Shown here piece after piece: positions 34,281-45,541 of a DNA stretch of 64,000 nt (its first letter is position 1; each line of letters starts with the position of its first letter). Made by a program: the position numbers and the translations under genes. The notes beneath the pieces are model-generated. The model had not been told where the DNA came from. It did no database searches and was given only the letters and a program-made list of their open reading frames with translations. The DNA lies in contig CALLPC010000007.1 in the NCBI GenBank assembly GCA_938015525.1, forward strand, positions 1-64,000, in the 5' to 3' direction. Origin of the DNA: an uncultured Dehalococcoidia bacterium (GTDB taxonomy: Bacteria > Chloroflexota > Dehalococcoidia > Tepidiformales > Tepidiformaceae).

Positions 34281-36449
34281 GTGGACCCCGTCCTCACCGC
34301 TGCCGACATCCTCGCCGGCCTGAACGACGCTCAGCGCGCCGCAGTGACCCAGGGCGATGGAGCGCTCCTCATCCTCGCAGGGCCCGGCAGCGGCAAAACC
34401 CGCGTCATCACCCACCGCATCGCGTGGCTCATCCGGGAGCGCCGTATCCCCCCGTGGCAGATCCTGGCGGTCACGTTTACCAACAAAGCGGCCCGAGAGA
34501 TGCGCGACCGCGCTGCCCGCCTCATCGGCGAAGACGCAGCTCACCTCCACATGGGGACATTCCATGCGATGTGCGCGCGCTGGCTGCGGGTCGACGGCGA
34601 GGCCGTCGGCGTTCCCCGGGATTTCGCGATTTATGACGACTCCGACCAGCTTAGCGTGATGAAGCGCGTCCTCGAGGAGCTTCGCATCGACCCGCGGCAG
34701 TTTCCCCCCCGCTCCGTCCTGTCGCACATCTCCGCCGCCAAAAGCGAGATGCTCAGCCCTGGTGAACTCCTCACCCGCGCGCGGACCTACCCGGAGGAGG
34801 TAGCAGCCCGCGCCTACGAACGGTATGAGGCGGCACTCGCCCGCGCCGGCGGCCTGGACTTCGATGACCTCCTGCTGCGCGCCCTCGACCTTTTCCGCCT
34901 GCCCGCGCTGCGCGAAAAGTGGGCCGGCCGCTACCGGCACGTCCTGGTCGACGAATTCCAGGACACGAACCCGGCGCAGTATGTGCTCGCGCGCGAGCTC
35001 GCCGGCGTCCACGGGAACATCACCGTCGTCGGGGACCCGGACCAGGGGATCTACTCGTGGCGGAGCGCTGACATCCGCAACGTCGAGCACTTCCGCCGGG
35101 ACTTCCCAGGGGCTGCCGTCGCCCTGCTCGAACAGAACTACCGCTCGACTGCGCCCATCCTCGCCGCTGCAGAGGCCGTCATTACACGAAACCCCGGCCG
35201 CCACCCGCGTCGCCTGTGGACGGAACGGAACGGCGGGGAGCCGCTCATCACCTACGAGGCCTATAACGACGAAGACGAAGGGGAGTTCGTCGCGCGGGAA
35301 ATCGGCCGGCTCATCGCCGCAGGCCGGAGCGCCGCAGACATCGCCGTCATGTACCGCACGAACGCCCAATCGCGCCCCTTCGAAGAGGCCCTGGTCCGCT
35401 ACCGCATTCCCTACCGGCTCGTGGGCGGCGTGCGCTTTTACGAGCGACGGGAGGTCCGCGACCTCCTGGCGTACCTCCGGGTCATCCATAACCCCGCCGA
35501 TGAGGCGAGCTTGCTCCGCATCATCAACGTTCCGGGCCGGGGCATCGGCGACCGGACCATCGACCGCCTGCGGGACCTCGCCGCGGCCCACGGGGTCAGC
35601 ACGTGGGAAGCCTGCAGGATTGCCGCCGAGGGAAGGGCAGAAGGCATTGCTGGCCGGGCCGCCTCAGCCCTCCGCGGCTTCATCGCCACCATCGACGAGC
35701 TTCGAGCTCATCGGCAGGCCCCGCTCGGTTGCCTTTTCGAACGCCTCATCGAGACCGTCGGGTACGTCCAGTATCTCCGGGAAGGCGACGGAGCAGAGGA
35801 GCGGCTCGAGAACGTCATCCAACTGCAATCGCTCCTCGCCGAGTACGAAGAGGCAGCCGGAGAGGGCAACGACCTGGCCACCTTCCTCCAGGACGTCGCC
35901 CTCGTCACCGACCAGGACACTCTCGACGGTCGCGCACCCGGGGTTACCCTCATCACCCTCCACGCGGCGAAAGGGCTCGAGTTCCCCGTGGTCTTCCTCG
36001 TCGGGCTGGAGGAAGGGCTCCTGCCTCACATCCGTGCGTTCGATGACCCGGCGCAAATGGCAGAGGAGCGGCGCTTGTGCTATGTCGGGATAACCCGCGC
36101 GATGGACCTCCTTTACCTCACTCGCGCCTACCGCAGGCAAACCTTCGGCGTGAGCCTGGCCAACCCGCCCTCGCGCTTCCTCGCAGATATCCCTGGTGAA
36201 CTCCGCCGGCCCGCGGGCAGCGCGCCCCGCGGCTATCTCGAGACCGCATCCGCATCCCTGGCGCCCGAGCTCGAACCGGCACGGGAAGCTGCATTCGCAG
36301 CCGGGACCCGCGTCCTCCACCCAAAGTTCGGCGCAGGGACAGTGACTGACGCCCGGAACAACGGCGGCGACGTCGAGTACGTGGTCGAGTTCGACACGGC
36401 CGGGACACGGCGCCTCCTCCAGAGTTACGCCAGGCTCAGGGCGATATGA
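34281..36449 (+). CDS. ATP-dependent 3'-5' DNA helicase of the UvrD/PcrA family
   Basis: A 722-residue superfamily 1A helicase for nucleotide-excision and mismatch repair, or for removing RecA or RNA polymerase. Motif Q/I is NDAQRAAVTQGDGALLILAGPGSGKT split around residues 15-45. Motif Ia is AVTFTNKAAREM, motif II VDEFQDTNPAQY, motif III VGDPDQGIYSWRSA, motif IV YRSTAPIL-like, motif V TLHAAKGLEFPVVFLVG, motif VI RRLCYVGITRAMDLLYL. The C-terminal HPKFGAGTVTDA..VEFD fold is the PcrA-type Tudor domain that contacts RNA polymerase. GTG at 34281 is 6 nt after TAGGAT (34269-34274). Confidence 0.95.
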   Translation: MDPVLTAADILAGLNDAQRAAVTQGDGALLILAGPGSGKTRVITHRIAWLIRERRIPPWQILAVTFTNKAAREMRDRAARLIGEDAAHLHMGTFHAMCARWLRVDGEAVGVPRDFAIYDDSDQLSVMKRVLEELRIDPRQFPPRSVLSHISAAKSEMLSPGELLTRARTYPEEVAARAYERYEAALARAGGLDFDDLLLRALDLFRLPALREKWAGRYRHVLVDEFQDTNPAQYVLARELAGVHGNITVVGDPDQGIYSWRSADIRNVEHFRRDFPGAAVALLEQNYRSTAPILAAAEAVITRNPGRHPRRLWTERNGGEPLITYEAYNDEDEGEFVAREIGRLIAAGRSAADIAVMYRTNAQSRPFEEALVRYRIPYRLVGGVRFYERREVRDLLAYLRVIHNPADEASLLRIINVPGRGIGDRTIDRLRDLAAAHGVSTWEACRIAAEGRAEGIAGRAASALRGFIATIDELRAHRQAPLGCLFERLIETVGYVQYLREGDGAEERLENVIQLQSLLAEYEEAAGEGNDLATFLQDVALVTDQDTLDGRAPGVTLITLHAAKGLEFPVVFLVGLEEGLLPHIRAFDDPAQMAEERRLCYVGITRAMDLLYLTRAYRRQTFGVSLANPPSRFLADIPGELRRPAGSAPRGYLETASASLAPELEPAREAAFAAGTRVLHPKFGAGTVTDARNNGGDVEYVVEFDTAGTRRLLQSYARLRAI

Positions 36450-37354
36450 GAACCCCCGTCCCCTTTCTCATCCCCACGACCGCCGACGCCTGGGAGGAGT
36501 GGCTCCGTGAAAACGGCGTCACGATCGTCGCCGTCATCGCCGGCCTCGTGGTCCTCCGCGTCGTCGTCCAGCGGGTGCTGAGCCGACTGATCCGCTCGGC
36601 CTCGCTCCGGGCCGCGAAGGCGCGCGCCGAAAACCCGGAGGTGGTCGAGCGGCGCGTCGACACCCTGATGGCGACACTTGGCTGGCTGTTCAACATCTTT
36701 CTCGCGTTCCTCGGCGCTGCGATCGTGCTGGACCAGCTTGGCGTCCAGGTCTCGGCGCTCATCGCAGGCGTCGGCGTTGCCGGCATCGCTATCGGCCTCG
36801 GCGCTCAAACGCTCATCAAAGATGTCATCAACGGCCTCTTCATCCTGGTCGAAGGGCAGTATGCCGTCGGCGACGTGGTGCGGGTGGCCGGTGTGAGCGG
36901 CCAGGTGATCGAAATCACGCCCCGGCGCACTGTCCTGCGTGACCTCGACGGCAACGTCCACGTCATCCCCAACAGCGCAATCACGGTGGCGACCAACATG
37001 ACGCAGGGCTTCAGCCGGGTGAACCTGAACGTGCTCGTTGCATACGAGGAGAACCTGGACCGCGTCATCCCGGTCATCAATGAGGAGTGTCAACAGCTGG
37101 CCGCCGACCGCCCCGACGATTTCCTCAGCACGCCATCCGTCGTGCGCGTCGACCGGCTGGCGGAAGATGGGGTAGAGCTCAAAATCGTGGGCGACGTTAA
37201 GGTCTTCAGGCAGTGGGAGCTGGCAGGTGAACTCCGGCGTCGCATCAAAGACCGGTTCGACCGCGAGGGCATCGAGATTCCCTACCGCCATGAAGTGCAG
37301 GTGCTCCCTCGCGAACGGAGCCCTCAAGAGCGACGGAGCCGAGGAGCCGAATAA
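36446..37354 (+). CDS. Small-conductance mechanosensitive channel (MscS family)
   Basis: A 302-residue MscS-like channel that opens on membrane tension after hypo-osmotic shock. It has an N-terminal periplasmic start, helices at about 25-45 and 75-100, and the pore helix region GVGVAGIAIGLGAQTLIKDV. The beta domain begins GLFILVEGQYAVGDVVRV, and the C-terminal alpha/beta domain ends in a basic tail. The start overlaps the helicase stop (ATGA), an unexpected pairing that still implies one transcript. Confidence 0.93.
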   Translation: MRTPVPFLIPTTADAWEEWLRENGVTIVAVIAGLVVLRVVVQRVLSRLIRSASLRAAKARAENPEVVERRVDTLMATLGWLFNIFLAFLGAAIVLDQLGVQVSALIAGVGVAGIAIGLGAQTLIKDVINGLFILVEGQYAVGDVVRVAGVSGQVIEITPRRTVLRDLDGNVHVIPNSAITVATNMTQGFSRVNLNVLVAYEENLDRVIPVINEECQQLAADRPDDFLSTPSVVRVDRLAEDGVELKIVGDVKVFRQWELAGELRRRIKDRFDREGIEIPYRHEVQVLPRERSPQERRSRGAE

Positions 37355-37360
37355 GCCCGC

Positions 37361-37822
37361 TCAGGCCTGATATCCCGACGCCGACCCATTCCACTCGGCC
37401 CGAACCTTCCTCGGGTCGAGGGCTTCGCCGCAGCTTCCGCAGACCAGCCTGGCCCCGAGCGGGCTGCCGCAGTCGTGGACGAGCGTCAGCGGCGGGCCCT
37501 CCGGCCCAGCCATCCAGCGGTCCCCCCAGGAGAGCATCGCAACGAGGACGGGGTAGAGGTCCCGGCCCTTATCTGTGAGCCGGTACTCGCAGCGGGGCGG
37601 TCGGTCCTGGTACTGACGGCGTTCCAGCACGCCATGCTCGACCAGTCGCTGGAGCCGGGCCGCCAAGACGTTCCGCGCAATCCCGAGACGTGCCTGAAAG
37701 TCATCGAACCGCCGCACGCCGTTGAACGCCTCGCGGATGACCAGCATCGTCCACCACTCGCCGATGACCTCGAGTGTGCGGGCGACCGAGCATGGCATCT
37801 CGGCGAAGCTGGTCCGGCGCAT
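37361..37822 (-). CDS. HxlR-family transcriptional regulator
   Basis: A 153-residue HxlR-type winged helix regulator. [40 protein letters not shown] and [20 protein letters not shown] are the family pattern. The ~35 extra C-terminal residues carry CGSP and [10 protein letters not shown], possibly a zinc- or redox-sensing motif. ATG at 37822 has TATGCT (37829-37834, minus strand) 6 nt upstream, so leaderless. It is divergent from ilvD; an inverted repeat lies between (37852-37868). Confidence 0.88.
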   Translation of the reverse strand: MRRTSFAEMPCSVARTLEVIGEWWTMLVIREAFNGVRRFDDFQARLGIARNVLAARLQRLVEHGVLERRQYQDRPPRCEYRLTDKGRDLYPVLVAMLSWGDRWMAGPEGPPLTLVHDCGSPLGARLVCGSCGEALDPRKVRAEWNGSASGYQA

Positions 37823-37851
37823 GGTCCGAGCATACCACAGGCGGCATCCCG

Positions 37852-37868
37852 GGTTGCAGAGTACAACC
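37852..37868. promoter_or_regulatory. Inverted repeat, candidate HxlR operator
   Basis: GGTTG (37852-37856) and CAACC (37864-37868) form a 5-bp inverted repeat with a 7-nt spacer. It lies 30 nt upstream of the HxlR start and 74 nt upstream of ilvD. Position suggests autoregulation or control of ilvD; there is no direct evidence. Confidence 0.35.
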
Positions 37869-37941
37869 GACCCCCGGTCGAACGGGAGGTGCCCGGGGAG
37901 TAAGCTTCTGCCAACGGAGACTTCTCAGGGGGCACATCCGC

Positions 37942-39615
<1,674 letters not shown>

Positions 39616-39637
39616 ACCCGCAGCCCGCCGGAGCCGG

Positions 39638-40708
39638 TCAGCGAGACTGGACCCGGAGCTCCTGCGCGGCCGGCAGCACGGCGCCGGGGTTCGTCCCGGG
39701 GTCGATTTCCGGCATGTCGTGCGCGAAGACGCCGCCACGCGTCGGGAACGTCCAAACGTGCAGCTGCCATGGAGTGCGCGGCGTGAAGACCCCAGGGCAT
39801 TGCTCACGGGTGGCCGTCGTGCGGACTCCGCTGCCTACGAAGCAGAGGTTTTCGTGGTAGTGCCACGCGTCGAGCGGCCCGAAGTACGATGGCGGTTCTT
39901 CCGTCACGCCCTCCGCAAGGAACATCGCGCCGACGAGACGCCACGTCCCGTCCAGCCGTTTCGTGTAGAGCAGAACCTCGGGCCGTTCGGGGTCCATCTC
40001 GCGGCCGTCGCGCTGGTAGTCGAGCCGGATGAAGTGCGCCGCGATGCCGGGGAGGTCCTGCGTGATCTGGATGTACCCGTCCGCGATCGCGCTTCGGATG
40101 TCCTCGTACCTCGCGATAGCGATGCGGAGCCGTCCCACGAAGGCGGCCGCCGCCTCCAGCTGCTCTGCCGTCACCGGCACCTCAGCGTGATGCTGATGAG
40201 CTGAGCGGTCGCTCATAGCGGTCTCAGTCCCGGCTGGGCCGTTTGGCGGGTGGCCGTGGCGATCACTCGAAACGGCGAAGCGCCCTGCCGTTTCGCTGCC
40301 CACCGCCCGCGCGAGGGGCAGGTCGAGGACGATTACCTGCGCCGGGTCGTGGCGGTGAGAGGTGTCGTGGACGTGGCCCCCGGCGTCCGCGCGCGAAGCG
40401 AGCCAGATCGAGCCCGCGGCAGCGACGCCCACGGCAGGCAGACCGGCGCCCCGGAGTAGCCCGCCGATGGCGCCCTCGCCCCCGAAGCGGCGCTCGTTCA
40501 TCCAGGCCACCGCCAACCCCAGCAGGCAGGCAGCCATTACCGCAGTCCCGCCCACGATCAGCAGGTGCGATGGGTTCGCCAGGGAAAGAACGTCCTCCCG
40601 CTGGGCGAGCGTCACGTCCCGGGAGTGGCGGTAGACATCCCAGCCGAGCCCGGTCAGGTGCATGGCCAGCCCAACGAACGCCCCGGACCACAACAGCCTG
40701 TAGTGCAT
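39638..40708 (-). CDS. Histidine-rich membrane-anchored protein, unknown function
   Basis: A 356-residue protein. Three N-terminal membrane helices (about residues 5-28, 48-72 and 83-105) are followed by a histidine-rich linker with GGHVHDTSHRHDP, RHGHPP and SAHQHHAEV. The soluble C-terminal domain (about 170-356) contains HFIRLDYQRDGREMDPERPE, GAMFLAEGVTEEPPSYFG and HYHENLCFVG. The many His residues suggest metal binding, and the C-terminal domain probably faces outside. No family recognised. ATG at 40708 begins the first helix; the flanking gene is divergent. Confidence 0.7.
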   Translation of the reverse strand: MHYRLLWSGAFVGLAMHLTGLGWDVYRHSRDVTLAQREDVLSLANPSHLLIVGGTAVMAACLLGLAVAWMNERRFGGEGAIGGLLRGAGLPAVGVAAAGSIWLASRADAGGHVHDTSHRHDPAQVIVLDLPLARAVGSETAGRFAVSSDRHGHPPNGPAGTETAMSDRSAHQHHAEVPVTAEQLEAAAAFVGRLRIAIARYEDIRSAIADGYIQITQDLPGIAAHFIRLDYQRDGREMDPERPEVLLYTKRLDGTWRLVGAMFLAEGVTEEPPSYFGPLDAWHYHENLCFVGSGVRTTATREQCPGVFTPRTPWQLHVWTFPTRGGVFAHDMPEIDPGTNPGAVLPAAQELRVQSR

Positions 40709-40824
40709 TGACAAACTCCTCGCCGGCAAGCCTAGCCAAATCGCGGTCCAGTTGGTAGGCGGGGAGCGCAGTGACGGCGCTGCCGGTATGCTTGCGCCCA
40801 CGACGCTGCACCGACGACGAGCGC

Positions 40825-43800
40825 ATGCCGATTCGCCGACTCCTCATCGCTAATCGCGGGGAAATCGCCCTGCGCATCATCCGGGCCGCGGCCGACCTCG
40901 GCATCGAGACCGTGGCCGTTGCGCCTGTCGATGACACGGGGAGTTTGCACCTCAAGCGAGCCGACCGGGCCGCCCGGATCCCGGGAACGGGTGTTGCCGC
41001 CTACCTCGACCCGGAGGCGATGGTGCGCGCCGCACTGGAAACCGGCTGCGACGCCATCCACCCCGGCTACGGTTTCTTGAGCGAGCGCGCCGATTTCGCC
41101 TCTGCCTGCGAAGCCGCCGGCCTGGTGTTCGTCGGTCCGGACCCGGCCACGCTCGCTGCCCTCGGCGACAAACTCGCAGCGCGCGGGCTCGCGGTACGGT
41201 GCGGAGTGCCGGTCATCCCCGGCTCAAACGGGCCGCTCGACATCGAAGGCGCCCGTGCGTTCTTCGCGAGCCTCGAGGGCGCCCCGGTCCTGCTGAAAGC
41301 CGTCGCGGGAGGCGGCGGACGCGGCGTTCGGGTCGTGCGGTCTCTTGATGAACTCGCGCACGCCTTCGCCCGGGCAACCTCCGAAGCTGCAGCCGGCTTC
41401 GGCAACGGAGCACTTTACGCCGAGCGCTACATCGAGCGGGCGCGCCACATCGAAGTGCAGGTGGTAGGCGACGGGAGCGGTGCTGTGACGCACGCATGGG
41501 AGCGGGAGTGCAGCCTCCAGCGGCGCTTCCAGAAAGTCATCGAAATCGCGCCGGCCCCCGGCCTCCCAGCGCAGCTTCGCCGCCGGCTCATCGATGCGGC
41601 CCTCGCCATGGCGCGGCAGCTCGCCTACCGCGGGCTGGGTACGTTCGAATTCCTCATCGACGTTTCCCGCGGCCTCGACGAGCACTCGCCCTGGTTCTTC
41701 ATCGAAGCGAACGCCCGCCTCCAAGTCGAGCACACGGTCACCGAGGAGGTAACGGGCCTCGACCTCGTCGCGACCCAACTGCTCATCGCTGCCGGCGCTT
41801 CCCTGGGAGACCTCCGCCTCGCTGAGGTCCCACCGTCCCCCTGGGGGTTCGCCATCCAGGCGAGGGTGAACACGGAGCGGATGATGCCGACCGGGGCCAG
41901 CCACCCCGCCGCCGGCGTGCTGACCCGGTTCGTCCCACCCTCCGGGCCTCACCTCCGGGTCGACACTGCGGGTTACCCGGGCCTCGTCATCAGTCCGTCT
42001 TTCGACTCGCTGCTCGCCAAGGTCATCGCTCGCGCGCCCGGTGGTGAGCTCGATGCCGCCATCCGGCGCCTCAACCGCGCCCTCGGGGAGTTCGACATCG
42101 CGGGGGTCGAGACAAACCTCGCATTTCTGCGGGCATTGGTCGAACGGCCAGAACTGCCCGCCGGGGGGCTCCACACCCGGTTCATCGATGAGCACGCCGA
42201 GGAGCTCGCCGAAGCCGCCGCCCGTTTCGCACTGCCTGGAGTCCCTGGCTCGAGCGCACACGAGTCGACCGCGCTCACTGTCGCCGGGGCCCGCATCGAC
42301 ACCAGCGACCCGCTGGCCGTTATCGAGTACGGGAAGCGGCAGGCCGCTGCGCGGAAGCCTGACGGCACTTCGCCTGTCGAGGAGGGCCATCAGGCCGTCC
42401 GGGCCCCGCTCCAGGGCACCGTCATCGCCATCGCTGTCGAGCCCGGCACCGCTGTCCGGGCCGGGCAGGTGCTTGCAATCCTGGAGGCGATGAAGATGGA
42501 GCACGAGGTGACGGCGCCCTGCGCCGGCACGGTCGTCCGTATCTACGCCGCGGCAGGGCTCCCAGTCATCGAGGGCGCGCTGCTCCTGTCCATCGCCCCC
42601 GAGCTCGAAACCGAGAGCGTTCAGGCCGCAGAGGAGCCCGTCGACCTCGACGCGGTCCGACCCGACCTCGCCGAAGTGCTCGAGCGGCGCGCGAGGACAC
42701 GCGACGAGCGAAGGCCGGAGGCCGTGGCACGCCGCCACGCGACAGGCCACCGCACGGCCCGGGAAAACATCGCCCACCTCTGCGACCCGGGGACCTTCAT
42801 CGAATACGGACCGCTCGTACTGGCTGCTCAGCGCGCCCGCCGTTCACTCGAAGAACTGATCGACAAGACGCCGGCCGATGGCCTCATCACGGGCGTGGGC
42901 AGCGTCAACGGTTCCATCTTCGGCGACCCGACGAGCCGTTGCGCCATCATGGCCTACGACTACACCGTCCTCGCGGGCACGCAAGGCGGCCAGAACCACC
43001 GGAAGACCGACCGGATCATCGACGTGGCCGAGAAAGGTCGGATGCCGTTCATCCTTTTCGCGGAAGGGGGAGGCGGCCGGCCCGGCGATACCGACATCGT
43101 GGCCAGTGCGCTCTCACCTCCAACGTTCACCCGGTTCGCACAGCTATCCGCTCTCGTTCCCATCATCGGCATCACGACGGGTCGCTGTTTCGCCGGGAAC
43201 GCGGCACTGCTGGGCTGCTGCGACGTGGTAATCGCGACCGAAGACGCCAACATCGGGATGGGAGGGCCCGCGATGATCGAAGGCGGCGGGCTCGGCGTCT
43301 TCGCGCCCGAGGAGATCGGTCCGACGGCCGTCCAGGTGCCCAACGGCGTCATCGACATCCTCGTCAGGGACGAGGCCGAGGCCGTCGAAGTCGCCAAACG
43401 ATACCTCTCCTACTTCCAGGGGCCGCTCCAAGAGTGGGCGGCGGCCGATCAGCGTCTCTTGCGCCATGTAGTCCCCGAGAACCGGCTGCGCGTCTACGAC
43501 ATCCGAAAGGCAATCCATCTCCTGTTTGACACAGGCTCGGTGCTCGAGCTCCGCCCGAAGTTCGGAGTTGGCATCATCACGGCACTTGCCCGCGTCGAAG
43601 GCCGGCCGGTCGGCGTCGTGGCGAACAACCCCGCCCACCTTGGCGGCGCCATCGATGCCGATGGTGCTGATAAGGCGGCACGATTCATCCAGCTGTGCGA
43701 TGCGTTCGACCTCCCGGTCGTTTACCTGTGCGACACCCCCGGCATTATGGTCGGGCCCGAGGCGGAGAAAACGGCGCTGGTTCGCCACGCTGCCCGGGTA

Positions 43801-44208
43801 TTCCTCACGGGGGCAAACATCACCGTGCCCACGTTCACGGTCATCCTCCGCAAGGCCTACGGGCTCGGAGCGATCGCGATGGCCGGCGGGACCTATCACC
43901 GGCCCTTTTTCACCGTCGCCTGGCCGACCGCTGAGTTCGGTGGCATGGGGCTCGAGGGCTCGGTCAAGCTGGGCTACCGGGATGAGCTGGCTGCCATCAA
44001 GGACCCCGAGAAACGCCGGCAGTTCTACGAGGAGATGGTTGCCCGCGCCTACGCTCGCGGGAAGGCGCTCAACCAGGCCTCGCTCTTCGAGGTCGACGAC
44101 GCAATCGACCCGGCCGAGACACGCTCGTGGCTCACGGCACTACTTTCGGCCATCCGCCCGCCGGCAGCCCGCGCAGGGAAAAAGCGGCCAAACATCGACA
44201 GCTGGTGA
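40825..44208 (+). CDS. Single-chain biotin-dependent acyl-CoA carboxylase (BC-BCCP-CT fusion)
   Basis: An 1127-residue multidomain carboxylase. Residues ~1-450 are biotin carboxylase: IRRLLIANRGEIALRIIRAA, the Gly-rich AVAGGGGRGVRVVRS, and HIEVQVVGDGSG then FIEANARLQVEHTVTEE. Residues ~525-595 are a biotinyl domain with biotin Lys about 557 in ILEAMKMEHEV. Residues ~610-1110 are a carboxyltransferase of the propionyl/methylcrotonyl type, with two crotonase folds (FILFAEGGGGRPGD; LCDTPGIMVGPEAEKTALVR). It is equivalent to the single-polypeptide long-chain acyl-CoA carboxylases of mycobacteria. ATG 40825. Substrate (acetyl-, propionyl- or long-chain CoA) not decidable from sequence. Confidence 0.93.
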   Translation: MPIRRLLIANRGEIALRIIRAAADLGIETVAVAPVDDTGSLHLKRADRAARIPGTGVAAYLDPEAMVRAALETGCDAIHPGYGFLSERADFASACEAAGLVFVGPDPATLAALGDKLAARGLAVRCGVPVIPGSNGPLDIEGARAFFASLEGAPVLLKAVAGGGGRGVRVVRSLDELAHAFARATSEAAAGFGNGALYAERYIERARHIEVQVVGDGSGAVTHAWERECSLQRRFQKVIEIAPAPGLPAQLRRRLIDAALAMARQLAYRGLGTFEFLIDVSRGLDEHSPWFFIEANARLQVEHTVTEEVTGLDLVATQLLIAAGASLGDLRLAEVPPSPWGFAIQARVNTERMMPTGASHPAAGVLTRFVPPSGPHLRVDTAGYPGLVISPSFDSLLAKVIARAPGGELDAAIRRLNRALGEFDIAGVETNLAFLRALVERPELPAGGLHTRFIDEHAEELAEAAARFALPGVPGSSAHESTALTVAGARIDTSDPLAVIEYGKRQAAARKPDGTSPVEEGHQAVRAPLQGTVIAIAVEPGTAVRAGQVLAILEAMKMEHEVTAPCAGTVVRIYAAAGLPVIEGALLLSIAPELETESVQAAEEPVDLDAVRPDLAEVLERRARTRDERRPEAVARRHATGHRTARENIAHLCDPGTFIEYGPLVLAAQRARRSLEELIDKTPADGLITGVGSVNGSIFGDPTSRCAIMAYDYTVLAGTQGGQNHRKTDRIIDVAEKGRMPFILFAEGGGGRPGDTDIVASALSPPTFTRFAQLSALVPIIGITTGRCFAGNAALLGCCDVVIATEDANIGMGGPAMIEGGGLGVFAPEEIGPTAVQVPNGVIDILVRDEAEAVEVAKRYLSYFQGPLQEWAAADQRLLRHVVPENRLRVYDIRKAIHLLFDTGSVLELRPKFGVGIITALARVEGRPVGVVANNPAHLGGAIDADGADKAARFIQLCDAFDLPVVYLCDTPGIMVGPEAEKTALVRHAARVFLTGANITVPTFTVILRKAYGLGAIAMAGGTYHRPFFTVAWPTAEFGGMGLEGSVKLGYRDELAAIKDPEKRRQFYEEMVARAYARGKALNQASLFEVDDAIDPAETRSWLTALLSAIRPPAARAGKKRPNIDSW

Positions 44209-44277
44209 AGTCGGCCCGGCGGAATGACGGACGGGACAATAAGGGCCCGCATCATGTCGGGACCGGATTCGAATCAT

Positions 44278-44354
44278 TGGTAGCGCGTAGGGGATTCGAA
44301 CCCCTGATCTCCACCTTGAAAGGGTGGCGTCCTAGGCCTCTAGACGAACGCGCC
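44278..44354 (-). tRNA. tRNA-Glu (anticodon TTC)
   Basis: A 77-nt tRNA with encoded CCA (44278-44280). Acceptor GGCGCGT/ACGCGCT (G-U closing pair), anticodon stem-loop CCACC CTTTCAA GGTGG with anticodon TTC, T-arm AGGGGTTCGAATCCCCT. Confidence 0.95.
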
Positions 44355-44464
44355 TTCCGCTTTGCTCTCGAGGCTATCACGTCCGGGCCTTCCGGGCACG
44401 CGTCGGAGCCCGAAAGTCCGCCCCGGCCGGCGGGCCAGACGCGCTGTTGCCGCCCCCTCCGGCG

Positions 44465-45478
44465 TTAGAGTCCCTGGTTGAAATCCGCAAATGTGAAAAA
44501 TTCGTTCAGCGCCGCGAGACGGCCGCTCACGAGCAGCACTCCCACCGTGATCAGCATAAGGCCGCTGACGACCTCGATAACCGGTCCGAACCGCTGAATG
44601 CGCCGGATCGTCCGCTGCGCATCCGAGACGGCGAGCCCGGCGATGAGGAACGGCACTGCAAGCCCCGCCGCGTACCACGCGAGGAGATACGTCCCGCGGA
44701 CGGCTTCGCCGGTAGTGGCGGCGAGCGTGAGGATGGAACCCAGGATCGGCCCGACGCACGGGGTCCACCCAAGGGCAAACGCCCCGCCGACGAAGGCCGA
44801 GCGGAGGTAGCCGACACCATGGTTGCGAGCAATCGGCACTTCAAAGGAGCGTTGAAAGAAGGCGAGCTGCACGTAGCCTGCGAATCGCAGCCAGACGAGA
44901 AGGAGCACGGCTCCGAGCGCAGCCAGTCGGAGCCGGTCCTCCTGCAGATTCCCGAGGTCGGCCAGCACGATGAACACGCCGGTCAGGACGAGGAGGAGCA
45001 TCGCCGACAGCAGCGGTTCGGCACGTCCCCTCGGCGGGATGATGAGGACGCCCATCAGGACGAGAACCGACCCGGCAATCTCGCCGAGCCGCTCCTGGTT
45101 ATCGACCAGGATGTAGGAGCCGAGGAGGCCCGCCGTAGCGCCGAGCGCGATGAAGACGAGGGACAGCCCGGTCACGAACGCGACGGCATGGGTAAAGGTT
45201 GTGCGACGGCTGGCCACCACGCGGCCGTTTCGGATGCTGGCTCCCGAGATTTGCGCGAGGAAAATCGGGACGAGGGGGAGCACGCACGGGGAGACGAACG
45301 AGAGCACGCCGGCCGAGAAGGCGAGAAACGGTCCCCCCGGCCCGCGCAGGCTGAAACTCGAGCTGGTCAGCGGTCCGGCGGCGAAGGCGATGACCGGGAT
45401 GGCGGCGAGGGCGGTCAAGAGCGCGTACGCAGCAGTCCGGTTCCAGCGCAACGGCGACAGGGTTCCGTGGCGTGCCAT
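44465..45478 (-). CDS. CcdA-type thiol:disulfide transmembrane transporter
   Basis: A 337-residue membrane protein that carries reducing equivalents across the membrane for cytochrome c maturation or envelope disulfide reduction. The paired redox cysteines are in FVSPCVLPLVPIFL (TM1) and LGWTPCVGPILGSIL (TM4). About eight helices, more than the usual six; an extra hydrophobic segment precedes TM1 (signal-like) and another lies mid-protein. ATG at 45478 lies 9 nt after TACAAT (45488-45493, minus strand), probably leaderless. No ccm/res genes adjacent. Confidence 0.9.
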   Translation of the reverse strand: MARHGTLSPLRWNRTAAYALLTALAAIPVIAFAAGPLTSSSFSLRGPGGPFLAFSAGVLSFVSPCVLPLVPIFLAQISGASIRNGRVVASRRTTFTHAVAFVTGLSLVFIALGATAGLLGSYILVDNQERLGEIAGSVLVLMGVLIIPPRGRAEPLLSAMLLLVLTGVFIVLADLGNLQEDRLRLAALGAVLLLVWLRFAGYVQLAFFQRSFEVPIARNHGVGYLRSAFVGGAFALGWTPCVGPILGSILTLAATTGEAVRGTYLLAWYAAGLAVPFLIAGLAVSDAQRTIRRIQRFGPVIEVVSGLMLITVGVLLVSGRLAALNEFFTFADFNQGL

Positions 45479-45541
45479 CTCATTGCCATTGTAGGGGCCT
45501 CGCCCGCTCCGGTCGGGGCCATCCGGGCCGGGCTCCGCGAG

